Assembly (NCBI GenBank): GCA_016788115.1
Contig: JAEURR010000003.1
Location: 372,001-436,000 of the forward strand
Direction: 5' to 3'
From: Chthonomonas sp.
GTDB lineage: Bacteria; Armatimonadota; Fimbriimonadia; Fimbriimonadales; Fimbriimonadaceae
DNA: 64,000 nucleotides
In this document: positions 33,764-41,225 of the stretch, in pieces
How the letters are laid out: each line of letters begins with the position of its first letter
Numbering within the stretch: position 1 is the first letter of the stretch
Program-made: the position numbers and the translations under genes
The notes under the pieces: generated by a model
Seen by the model: the letters and a program-made list of their open reading frames with translations, nothing else
Told to the model about the DNA's origin: nothing
Database searches by the model: none

Positions 33764-36070
33764 ATGTCTGCACGCGGTTGTTGGAGAACATGCGCCCTGA
33801 TCGTTGTCGGTCTCAGCGCACTTACACCAGCTTGGGCAAATCCGGTCTCGGATTTCCAGGCGGAAGCCATCCGGCGCGAGAAGCGGTTGCCGGATCCCAA
33901 GTGGGCGGATTGGGCTGGCGGTCCGAGTTCGCGAGTTCAAGTCAAGCTTGCCGACCCAAGGGCGCTTGCATCGGTCGCTCGCAAGGCCAAAGCTCTCGCG
34001 TACGAGCCGATGAGCAGCGATGCCCACTGGGCAGTCCTCACGTTTGATTCCGCCGCCAGTGCGACTCGAGCACTCAGTTCCCTGCGCTCGATGGGAGCTT
34101 TGCAGGTCTTCCAAGAAACCACGCGCACGGTCGTCAAGGACGCCTTCGTACCGGTCGATCCGTACTATTTCCCCAACAATCCGTCTTCCCCGTGGCCAGG
34201 GCAATGGACTCTGAACAACACCTTCACTGCGGGCCGCGACATTAACGTGATTCCCGCTTGGAACAACGACTTTACGGGACTTGGGATCACCGTTGGGATC
34301 GTGGATGATGGCGTGCTTGTCACCCATCCGGACCTCACGGCCGGCATCTCGCTCACAAACGGCAAGAATTTCCAGAACGGCAGCAGTAACCCGAGCCCCA
34401 GCTACAACGATGACAACCACGGCACCGCGGTTGCAGGCATCGTCGCCGCACGCGGCAACACCGTCGGTGTGGTCGGTGTCGCTCCCAAGAGCACCATCGC
34501 CGGGCTGCGACTCGATTTCTATTCGGGGACCTTTGACACCATGGATGCCGACGCGACCCGCTACCGAAGCATCGTTGGCGACAACGCGATTCGCGTCAAG
34601 AACCACAGCTACGGTCCCGCAGCCATCTTCGCGAGCGCCGCAGGGACCACGCAGGCCATCCGCGATTCCGCCGCCGCTGGAACAATCCACGTCCGGTCGG
34701 CAGGCAATGCCCGTGGCAGCATCGCCGAGGACGTCAACAAGTACGCGGAACGAAACATTCCGGAGACTCTCGTTGTCGGCGCGATCGGCAGCGACGGCAC
34801 ATTCCTGCCAAGCTCAAGCTATGGCGCGAGCCTTACCTGCGTGGCTCCAAGCTGCGAATTTCTCGCCGTCACGCCCGGCCTGCTCGTCCTCACGACGGAC
34901 CGAACCGGTGAAGGACTCGGCTTCAATGGCGCAGCAGACAGTTTCCCGAACGCGGACTACACGTCCCGCATGGGCTACACCTCCGCGGCCGCTCCCCTCG
35001 TGACGGGAGCAATGGTCTTGCTGGTCGAGCGACGCCCTGCTGCGGACGTGCGGTACGCAAAGCATCTGATCGCCCGCAGCTCGAAGCAGGTCGACCCGAC
35101 GGACAGCACATCAGCGAGCGACGGCGGCTGGAAAACCAATGCGGCCGGATTCAAATTCAACCAGAACTACGGCTGGGGGATGATTGATGTCGGGTCGCTC
35201 CTGAACCAGGCGGCGCTCTACACATCCGCCACCACCCTCACGACTCAAACTACCGGTACCGTCAACGTGGCCGCAGCCGTTCCGGACAACAACGCCACCG
35301 GAATCTCGCGTACCTTCACGCTTGCCAGCGGTGCACCGATGGAAGAGCTGCTGGTCACGCTAAACGTCACGCACACATGGCGCGGAGATCTGGAAGCGTT
35401 CGTGACCTCGCCCAGCGGGACGACGAGTCGACTGTTCCTCCAAGCAGGCAGCGACAATGGCGTGAACATGAACTGGACGTTCAGTTCCAATGCCTTCTGG
35501 GGCGAGAACCCCGCAGGAACATGGACGATTCGCCTGACCGACCGCGGCGCGGCGGATGTGGGTACTTGGAACAGCTACGTCGCGACGGCAAGGATGGGCA
35601 CCCTCGTTCCTGCCGCTACCACTATCAATGGCACCATCGACCTGCAGGGCTGGCCCGGTGCCCGGTTGAACGGGGAACCCGTGACGCTTGAGCTACGCGA
35701 TGGTAGCAACGCCGTCGTCGCAACGATCAATACTACGTTGAACGCCAGCGGGCAGTACTCGATCAGCACGCCGCTTACCGGCACCTACGATCTGACCGCC
35801 AAGGGACGCACCTGGTTGCGGGCACGCCGCACCGCGCTCGTCGTCAACGGCACAACCTTGAACGCACAGAACTTCAGCCTCATCAACGGCGATTCAAACG
35901 GCGACAATTTTGTAGACTTGTTCGACTATCTGATCATGTCGGACTCGTACGAGACTGGCTTGGGTGACTCGCAATTCGATGCCCGCGCCGATCTGAACGG
36001 CGACGATGCGGTCGATTTGTTCGACTATTTGATCCTCTCGGGCGCGTACGAGCTCGAAGGCGACGTGTAA
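33764..36070 (+). CDS. Secreted kexin-like subtilase with P domain and dockerin-type repeats
   Basis: 768 residues from ATG 33764, which gives a good signal peptide (CALIVVGLSALTPAWA); an upstream ATG at 33722 is less suitable. Then come a pro-region, the S8 catalytic domain with D181 (GIVDDGVLV), H219 (HGTAVAGIVAA) and S407 (YTSAAAPLVTGAM), and a P/homoB domain (TFTLASGAPMEELLVTL...). A beta-sandwich of the CarboxypepD-regulatory type and two calcium-type dockerin repeats (GDSNGDNFVDLFDYLIM and LNGDDAVDLFDYLIL) follow. The residue before Thr-Ser is Tyr rather than the usual Gly. The protein likely works outside the cell. Confidence 0.9.
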   Translation: MSARGCWRTCALIVVGLSALTPAWANPVSDFQAEAIRREKRLPDPKWADWAGGPSSRVQVKLADPRALASVARKAKALAYEPMSSDAHWAVLTFDSAASATRALSSLRSMGALQVFQETTRTVVKDAFVPVDPYYFPNNPSSPWPGQWTLNNTFTAGRDINVIPAWNNDFTGLGITVGIVDDGVLVTHPDLTAGISLTNGKNFQNGSSNPSPSYNDDNHGTAVAGIVAARGNTVGVVGVAPKSTIAGLRLDFYSGTFDTMDADATRYRSIVGDNAIRVKNHSYGPAAIFASAAGTTQAIRDSAAAGTIHVRSAGNARGSIAEDVNKYAERNIPETLVVGAIGSDGTFLPSSSYGASLTCVAPSCEFLAVTPGLLVLTTDRTGEGLGFNGAADSFPNADYTSRMGYTSAAAPLVTGAMVLLVERRPAADVRYAKHLIARSSKQVDPTDSTSASDGGWKTNAAGFKFNQNYGWGMIDVGSLLNQAALYTSATTLTTQTTGTVNVAAAVPDNNATGISRTFTLASGAPMEELLVTLNVTHTWRGDLEAFVTSPSGTTSRLFLQAGSDNGVNMNWTFSSNAFWGENPAGTWTIRLTDRGAADVGTWNSYVATARMGTLVPAATTINGTIDLQGWPGARLNGEPVTLELRDGSNAVVATINTTLNASGQYSISTPLTGTYDLTAKGRTWLRARRTALVVNGTTLNAQNFSLINGDSNGDNFVDLFDYLIMSDSYETGLGDSQFDARADLNGDDAVDLFDYLILSGAYELEGDV

Positions 36071-36093
36071 AGTACAACTTGGTGTTGCGAAGG

Positions 36094-36124
36094 CTACAGG
36101 GTTCCTCGGAGCCCTGTAGTTTTT
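36094..36124 (+). terminator. Intrinsic terminator of the subtilase gene
   Basis: Perfect arms CTACAGGG and CCCTGTAG, a 10-nt loop and TTTTTC form a strong rho-independent terminator on the plus strand. Confidence 0.9.
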
Positions 36125-36172
36125 CTTGGGGAGGGCCGATACTTTCAGTAGCAAATTTGTTGGACCCTACCC

Positions 36173-36511
36173 ATGGAAACCAAATTTCTTGATCTGACCC
36201 GACTGCTCGAAGTCGCCGATGGCGACACCGAGTTTGTCACTCAAGTGCTGACCGAGTACGCGCACACCGTGCCGGAGCTCTTGACCGAGCTGCAGACGGC
36301 CATTGATCACGAAGACCTCCTGGGGGTACAAAGCCGTGCCCACGATTTGAAGGGTACGAGCCAGACGGTTGGAGCCTATGCGCTGGCCGAAGGTGCCCGT
36401 GCCGTGGAAATGGCCGCACGAGATGAGGATTGGGATGCGATCCGATCGCTTCGCCGCAACCTAGAAGCCACTTGGAACGAAACTCAGCAAGAAGTATCCA
36501 ACGCAGCGTAA
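36173..36511 (+). CDS. Histidine phosphotransfer (Hpt) protein
   Basis: 112 residues forming a single Hpt four-helix bundle with the phosphorylatable histidine H57 in SRAHDLKGTSQTVGA. No receiver or kinase domain is attached, so it is a free phosphotransfer protein that accepts a phosphoryl group from a receiver domain and passes it on. The next gene begins only 7 bp downstream and encodes REC-PAS-GGDEF, its likely partner. An upstream donor could be the hybrid kinase at 52035, which lacks an Hpt domain; this pairing is inference. Confidence 0.88.
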   Translation: METKFLDLTRLLEVADGDTEFVTQVLTEYAHTVPELLTELQTAIDHEDLLGVQSRAHDLKGTSQTVGAYALAEGARAVEMAARDEDWDAIRSLRRNLEATWNETQQEVSNAA

Positions 36512-36518
36512 CCCGCTT

Positions 36519-37901
36519 ATGAACATCCTGGTCGCCGACGACGATAGCGCCACACGTTTGCTCCTTGGTCGCATGATCGAGCGCGAAGGGCACCACGTGA
36601 CCACCGCCAAGAATGGAGCGGAGGCACTCGAGCTCTTCAAAGAGTCTCGATTTGACGTGGTCATCTCCGACTGGATGATGCCCGTGATGGATGGACTTGA
36701 GCTCTGCCGTGAGCTTCGGTACACAGAAGGCTTGGACTACGCCTACTTCATCATGGTCACCGCCAAGGGCCACCGTGAAGAGCGGCTCAATGCCATCGAA
36801 GCCGGAGTGGACGACCTTATCAACAAGCCGCTCGATTCAGAGGAGCTGCAAGCTCGCCTGAAGGTGGCAGCGCGCATCCTGCGTACTCAGACCGAACTCC
36901 GCCAGAAGAGCGAAGAGAACCGACAACTCGCCAACGTACTCGAAATGGCGAACCGCCGCGTGAGCGAGCTGTTCAAGAACCTTCCGGTCGCGTGTCTGAC
37001 CATTGACCCCACCGGTATCGTGATGGAAATCAATCAGCGCGCCGAGCGGCTGCTCGGAGTCACCTCCGGAAGCGTCTGGATGCAGCCATTCTACGACTCG
37101 GTCGTGCCCAGCAAGCACCGTCGCAAGGCGCTTCAGTTAGCCTCACGGGCGGGCGAAGGGGAGATGATCCTCGACTACCCGTGGCAGGTCGAACTGATCG
37201 GCGGTGAGCTAAAGAGCCTGATCATCAACACGTTCCCGATTCGATCGCCTATGGGGGCGATCGTTGGATCGGCCATCACCTTTGTGGACCTCACGAAGGA
37301 GCGACAGCTCACCAAGCAGATCCGGACCCAACTCGCCGTCCAGCGTCAGACGAATGCGGAACTAAAGATTCTGAGCGACAAGCTCGACCTGCTCGCAAAG
37401 ACCGACGGCCTCACCGGACTGTTCAATGTCCGGACCTTCAAGGCGTTCCTCACCACCGCAATGGAGAATGCCGCCAAGAAGGGCACACCGCTTTCGATCC
37501 TGCTCACCGACGTCGACAAGTTCAAATCGTTTAACGATGAGTTCGGCCACCTTGTGGGAGACGAAGTGCTCCGCAAGGTTTCGTCGACCATGCGCGCCAT
37601 TGTAGACCAGACCCCTGGGGCCATGGTCGCGCGGTACGGAGGCGAAGAGTTCATCGCCGCGATCCCGGGTATGGAAGCGAGCGACGCCGTCGAGTATGCG
37701 AATCAACTGCGACTCGCGATCCAAGACCAGGAGTGGACCTATAGGCAGGTGACGTCAAGCTTCGGCGTGGCGACGTTCTCGCCGGACCTGGATACCGTCG
37801 AATCGTTCGTCAAGTTAGCGGACGATGCGCTCTACGCCTCGAAGGAGAACGGTCGAAATCGCGTCACTCATGCGCAGGAACTACGCTCAGCGGCCGCGTA
37901 A
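36519..37901 (+). CDS. REC-PAS-GGDEF response regulator (diguanylate cyclase)
   Basis: 460 residues: a receiver domain at about 1-120 with phosphoacceptor D51 (VISDWMMPVMDG) and the K of NKPLD, a helical linker, a PAS sensor at about 150-260, and a GGDEF domain at about 290-450. The active-site loop reads GGEEF (374-378), a variant that usually retains cyclase activity. The usual inhibitory I-site RxxD five residues upstream is absent (QTPG there), so product feedback is unlikely. It makes c-di-GMP in response to phosphorylation and sits in the same unit as Hpt. Confidence 0.93.
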   Translation: MNILVADDDSATRLLLGRMIEREGHHVTTAKNGAEALELFKESRFDVVISDWMMPVMDGLELCRELRYTEGLDYAYFIMVTAKGHREERLNAIEAGVDDLINKPLDSEELQARLKVAARILRTQTELRQKSEENRQLANVLEMANRRVSELFKNLPVACLTIDPTGIVMEINQRAERLLGVTSGSVWMQPFYDSVVPSKHRRKALQLASRAGEGEMILDYPWQVELIGGELKSLIINTFPIRSPMGAIVGSAITFVDLTKERQLTKQIRTQLAVQRQTNAELKILSDKLDLLAKTDGLTGLFNVRTFKAFLTTAMENAAKKGTPLSILLTDVDKFKSFNDEFGHLVGDEVLRKVSSTMRAIVDQTPGAMVARYGGEEFIAAIPGMEASDAVEYANQLRLAIQDQEWTYRQVTSSFGVATFSPDLDTVESFVKLADDALYASKENGRNRVTHAQELRSAAA

Positions 37902-37928
37902 CCGGCGCAAAACTCCCGTATATCGCCC

Positions 37929-37947
37929 GGTCCTGATTCACAGGACC
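37929..37947. other. Hairpin between the GGDEF gene and rpoN
   Basis: Perfect 7-bp arms GGTCCTG and CAGGACC enclose a 5-nt loop. No T tract follows on either strand, so this may be a weak terminator or leader structure. Confidence 0.45.
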
Positions 37948-37991
37948 CCGCCAAGAATTGGGACATAAGCCACGGGGCTTGCGGTGATCGA

Positions 37992-39359
37992 ATGGCAAAG
38001 GGATACTCGTTTCGACAGGATGTACGAACTGGGCTCAACACAAAGCTCGACCCCCGAATCTTGGTGGGCAGCCAGCTCATGCAGCTCGGCTCGCTAGAGC
38101 TTGAGAGCGCGATCGAGACAGAGCTTGCAGAGAACCCCGCCTTGGAGCGCATTTCCGAGAGCGAGGAGCCGGTCTCGCAAGAGGAAATCCTCGCGAAACT
38201 GAATCGGGATGCCGACATCTCTCACGACTACGAGAACTACCGAAGCCGGCCCGACGGCGACGACACGCTCGACTGGCTCGACTTCGCCTCTAGCCGCGAT
38301 AGCCTCCAGGACGTGCTGGCCGGCCAGCTCTTGGCTGATGCACCGCCTGCCGAAGTCGAGCTTTACGAAATCTTGATCGGCGCAGTCAATGAGCGTGGCT
38401 ACCTGGGCGTCCCGCTAGAAGAGATTGCATTGCAGACGAACGTCTCGCTCGAAGAGGCAGAGGCAGCACTTCAGCGACTTCAAGCGTGTGAGCCAGCCGG
38501 AGTTGGCGCGCGCAACGTTGCCGAGTGTCTGTACTTGCAGCTCCGTGGGGACGATTCTCTTGAAGCCAAGATCGCCCGGTCGCTACTGAAAAACAATATG
38601 GACTACATCGTCCACCGGAACGCCAAAGCGGTTGCGCGCCAATTCTCAGTGACGCCGCAGCTCGCCGAAGCAGCCTTTGAACTTGTGTCAAGCTTGACCC
38701 CCTATCCCGGCGACGAGTACGAGTACACGGGGTCCGGCTCGAAGCCCTCTCGCGCTCAAGCGGAGATCGTCTTTGACCACACGCCGTCCGGATGGGAGAT
38801 CACCGTCCGGGGTATCCGCGCCGCGGACCTGAGGGTCTCGCGCGCCTACTCCGAGCAGATGGCCGCGCTCAAGGGCAAACACAAGATCCAGAAGGCAGAG
38901 TACGCCCACGTGAAGGCGTTCGTCCAACGGGCAGAAGTCTTCATCTCGGCGCTGGAGCAGCGCGCGCAGACCCTGCTCAAGATTGCCGATCATCTCATCC
39001 GGACACAGGGTGGATTCATCCAGACTGGACAGTTCAAGTTCCTAAACGACCTCACACGGCTCAAGCTGGCCCGCGAGATCGGGGTCCACGAAAGCACGAT
39101 TTCTCGCGCGACGATGGAGAAATGCGTTCAGATCGCAACCGGAGAAATCGTTTCGTTCGACATCTTCTTCGACTCCAGCCTGAAGGCGAGCAAGATGATC
39201 GAGGAGATCTTGCAATACGAGAACCCCAACAGCCCGCTGAGCGATGCGCGAATTGCCCAGATGCTTGAGGCGGAAGGGGTCACCATCGCCCGCCGTACTG
39301 TCAACAAGTATCGGGACAAAACCAGGCTGCTGAGTTCACGCAAGCGCAAGTCCGCGTAG
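37992..39359 (+). CDS. rpoN: RNA polymerase sigma-54 factor
   Basis: 455 residues. Region I (LVGSQLMQLGSLELESAIETELAENPAL) binds activators and the -12 element. An acidic region II follows, with the core-binding domain (GYLGVPLEEIALQTN) next. The DNA-binding part has an HTH (REIGVHESTISRATMEK) and the RpoN box ARRTVNKYR at 433-441. Length is typical. Sigma-54 needs AAA+ enhancer-binding proteins, none of which is in this window, and it often controls nitrogen, motility or envelope genes. A plus-strand hairpin terminator follows about 165 bp after the stop. Confidence 0.96.
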   Translation: MAKGYSFRQDVRTGLNTKLDPRILVGSQLMQLGSLELESAIETELAENPALERISESEEPVSQEEILAKLNRDADISHDYENYRSRPDGDDTLDWLDFASSRDSLQDVLAGQLLADAPPAEVELYEILIGAVNERGYLGVPLEEIALQTNVSLEEAEAALQRLQACEPAGVGARNVAECLYLQLRGDDSLEAKIARSLLKNNMDYIVHRNAKAVARQFSVTPQLAEAAFELVSSLTPYPGDEYEYTGSGSKPSRAQAEIVFDHTPSGWEITVRGIRAADLRVSRAYSEQMAALKGKHKIQKAEYAHVKAFVQRAEVFISALEQRAQTLLKIADHLIRTQGGFIQTGQFKFLNDLTRLKLAREIGVHESTISRATMEKCVQIATGEIVSFDIFFDSSLKASKMIEEILQYENPNSPLSDARIAQMLEAEGVTIARRTVNKYRDKTRLLSSRKRKSA

Positions 39360-39423
39360 TCTGCCCAGACTTTTTTCGGGGAGGCGTCACATTCTCGAAT
39401 CGTTTCGACGATATAGAAGTGCG

Positions 39424-39571
39424 TTTAGCAAACAATGCTGAACGGGGAGTGTGAAGCGGATAAAAGGAACCCGATAGAGGTTCGAGTATCGCAAACAGCA
39501 TTAACCGCAAACACTGAATTCTCTTACCTAGCGGGCTTCGACCTCTCCTTCCCGCTAGGTGATTTTATTTA
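39424..39571 (+). ncRNA. Small-RNA-like unit A (CUCUCC-loop)
   Basis: A non-coding stretch after rpoN containing hairpin GAACC-CGATAGA-GGTTC, an A/C-rich unpaired run and terminator ACCTAGCGGG/CCCGCTAGGT with loop CTTCGACCTCTCCTT. A possible promoter TCACATT...TATAGA lies at 39387-39417. It shares the loop with units B and C and the 8-mer CCGATAGA (39471-39478) with unit C. It could also be the rpoN 3' UTR; the 5' end is estimated. Confidence 0.4.
39526..39571 (+). terminator. Terminator of unit A (and possibly rpoN)
   Basis: Ten-bp perfect stem (39526-39535 / 39551-39560), 15-nt C-rich loop and ATTTTATTT tail. The T-rich side is on the plus strand, so it terminates rightward transcription. 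Confidence 0.85.
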
Positions 39572-39626
39572 TGACCCACAAAACCACTAAAGATATTGCT
39601 GGTTTTGCCCGAGTTAACGATTAAGA

Positions 39627-39748
39627 GTTGTGCCATCAAGGTGCGACCAAACGATCTGTGGCTACTCGGCAGAAGCAGCTCAGACGAAAGCAAAAGCAAC
39701 AAGCATCCCCAGCGGGTTTTGTCCTCTCCTTCCCGCTGGGATTTTTTT
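39627..39748 (+). ncRNA. Small-RNA-like unit B (CUCUCC-loop)
   Basis: Non-coding stretch between unit A and the ychF-like gene with A-rich segment CAAAAGCAACAAGC before the terminator CCCAGCGGG/CCCGCTGGG (39708-39716 / 39732-39740). Its loop TTTTGTCCTCTCCTT and a seven-T tail closely match unit A. A candidate -10 GATTAAGA lies at 39619-39626. It could be read through from unit A; no coding frame with a ribosome-binding site is visible. Confidence 0.4.
39708..39748 (+). terminator. Terminator of unit B
   Basis: Nine-bp stem, 15-nt loop and seven T residues on the plus strand. It ends just before the convergent 3' end of the YchF-like gene. Confidence 0.85.
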
Positions 39749-39751
39749 CGC

Positions 39752-40810
39752 CTAGCTCTTGTTGCGAATGTGGAGCAGATCGCCGTCCTGGACCACGTAC
39801 TCTTTCCCTTCGAGCCGCATCTTGCCCGCGCTGTACGCAGCATCCAGGCTCCCGAACTCGCAGTAGTGATCGTAGCTGACCGTCTCGGAGCGGATGAACC
39901 CCTTGGCGATATCCGTGTGGATGGTGCTTGCAGCCTTCAGTGCAGTCGATCCCCGGCGCAGAGGCCATGCACGCGTTTCGGACTCGCCAGCGGTGAAGAA
40001 GGTGATCAAACCGAGGGCATCGTAGAGCGCCTTAACGACTTTGGAACTGGCTGGTTCTGAGATGCCAATGCTTGCGAGGAACTCGGGTTGGTCGGCTGCA
40101 TCAAGCATCGCGATCTCTTCTTCTAGGGTCGCGCAAACTGCGAAGCTCTGGGTACCCATCGCCGCCAGTTCCTGCATACGCTTTTGGACGGATTCTCCTG
40201 GCGCGGCGGCTTCGTCCTCCCCGACGTTGAAGGCAACTACCATCTCTTTCGCGCTAAGGAACTGGTAGTTGCGTACAACGACCATATCGCCCTCATCGAG
40301 CTCCAGAGCGCGCAGTGGCTTGCCTTCCTCAAGAGACGGCTTCACCCGCTCCAAAAACTGCTTTTCGAGGTACTCCGGATGGCCGGCTTGGCGCACATTC
40401 ATGCTCTTCGCCAACTTCTCCAAACGGGTCTCGACGATCTGCAGATCCGCCAGTAACAACTCCTCATCGACCAGCGCTTGATCGCGGGCCGGATTCACCT
40501 CCGCATGATAGGGAGAGGTGTTGCTCTCAAATGCACGAACCACGTGCAGGAGCACCTCGGCCTTGCGCGCGCCATCGAGAAAACGCTGGGTGAACATCTT
40601 GCCGGGACCGCCTTGGATCGAGTCCAAATCGTCGTGAAGCACGACCGTGGCGGGGGTCACCTTCTTCGGCTTGACTTGAGCGACGATTTTGTCAAATCGC
40701 TCATCGGGCACGGGCACCGCGGTCACATCGCCCTTGGCTTGACCGCGCGCCGACGCGCGATACAGCGAGCTTCGCCCGCATTGATTGAATCCGATGAGAC
40801 CGACTTTCAT
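39752..40810 (-). CDS. Degenerate YchF/Obg-like protein (DUF933/TGS type)
   Basis: 352 residues, clearly YchF-derived: VKPKKVTPATV, EVLLHVVRAFE, the helical arm VRQAGHPEYLEKQFLERVKPSLEEG and the C-terminal TGS part (TFFTAGESETRAWPLRRG, TIHTDIAKGFIRSETVSY, EGKEYVVQDGDLLHIRNKS). However, the P-loop is GFNQCGRSS, with Arg13 in place of the invariant Lys, and the G3 box D-x-A/P-G reads DDLDS. The NxxE specificity box is also not recognisable. It is therefore a probable pseudo-NTPase that keeps the TGS and coiled-coil RNA/ribosome-binding parts. Normal YchF is an ATPase; whether another copy exists is not known. Confidence 0.8.
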   Translation of the reverse strand: MKVGLIGFNQCGRSSLYRASARGQAKGDVTAVPVPDERFDKIVAQVKPKKVTPATVVLHDDLDSIQGGPGKMFTQRFLDGARKAEVLLHVVRAFESNTSPYHAEVNPARDQALVDEELLLADLQIVETRLEKLAKSMNVRQAGHPEYLEKQFLERVKPSLEEGKPLRALELDEGDMVVVRNYQFLSAKEMVVAFNVGEDEAAAPGESVQKRMQELAAMGTQSFAVCATLEEEIAMLDAADQPEFLASIGISEPASSKVVKALYDALGLITFFTAGESETRAWPLRRGSTALKAASTIHTDIAKGFIRSETVSYDHYCEFGSLDAAYSAGKMRLEGKEYVVQDGDLLHIRNKS

Positions 40811-40833
40811 GAGAGGACCTGAGACACAGAAAC

Positions 40834-40873
40834 GCCGCCCACCCGAGGGTGCCGGCGGCTGGTCTTAGGATAC
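40834..40873 (-). promoter_or_regulatory. Promoter-like site and leader hairpin before the YchF-like gene
   Basis: On the minus strand TATCCT (40868-40873) is a -10 candidate. The following leader forms a strong stem GCCGCC/GGCGGC (40834-40839 / 40854-40859) with an inner CACCC/GGGTG. The ATG is about 25 nt further. The hairpin could be an attenuator or the terminator of the small upstream frame. Confidence 0.4.
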
Positions 40874-40884
40874 CCCGCAGAGGG

Positions 40885-41043
40885 CTATCGACCCGAAAAC
40901 TCGACTTGGACGGGCCGCCGAGGAAGCTGGCTCGGGAGCACCCAGAACAGGTACATGGTCGCCAGGAGCAAGACGAGCGGTAGCCAAACTCCCCGCATCT
41001 TGCTGCGTCCATTTGTGCTCTTTGAACCTGGCTCCACCCCCAT
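40885..41043 (-). CDS. Small single-pass membrane protein (hypothetical)
   Basis: 52 residues from ATG 41043; starts at 41082 or 40998 are alternatives. It has one hydrophobic segment (GVWLPLVLLLATMYLFWVLP) and a short C-terminal tail RPVQVEFSGR. No homologue comes to mind. Bias is compatible with coding but the frame is short. It is transcribed away from unit C, with which it shares an intergenic region. Confidence 0.35.
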   Translation of the reverse strand: MGVEPGSKSTNGRSKMRGVWLPLVLLLATMYLFWVLPSQLPRRPVQVEFSGR

Positions 41044-41108
41044 ATTATGACTCGCTAGGAAAATTCTCAAGATTGTTGTCACATTTCGGGGACTTTTTGA
41101 CCGATAGA

Positions 41109-41222
41109 CCTTTGAAAGGAGATCGCGACTCGGGGAAGCTTCATCGCACCGGCCGCGACAACAAAACCGAATACCTGCCGAGTAGCACTTGCTGTCCTCT
41201 CCCGCTACTCGGCTATTTTTTT
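41109..41222 (+). ncRNA. Small-RNA-like unit C (CUCUCC-loop)
   Basis: This lies downstream of minus-strand genes only, so its rightward transcription needs its own promoter: TCACATT (41079-41085) and GATAGA (41103-41108) match the pattern before unit A. It has a possible CCTTT-GA-AAAGG hairpin, an A/C-rich run ACAACAAAACCG and terminator GCCGAGTAGC/GCTACTCGGC with loop ACTTGCTGTCCTCTCCC. It is a stand-alone candidate sRNA, the best of the three. Confidence 0.5.
41177..41222 (+). terminator. Terminator of unit C
   Basis: Ten-bp perfect stem (41177-41186 / 41204-41213) and a T-rich tail of seven T on the plus strand. On the minus strand it may also help end the M1 peptidase transcript. Confidence 0.85.
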
Positions 41223-41225
41223 GCC

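Noticed and set aside
39360-39751. RNase P, tmRNA or 6S RNA in the gap after rpoN
   Set aside because: None of the conserved core sequences of these RNAs is present; only the hairpin terminators stand out.
40885-41043. Resemblance of the small membrane protein to the FtsH N-terminus
   Set aside because: Only the TM-then-VxxS/F pattern agrees; no AAA+ domain follows, so a broken ftsH is not supported.
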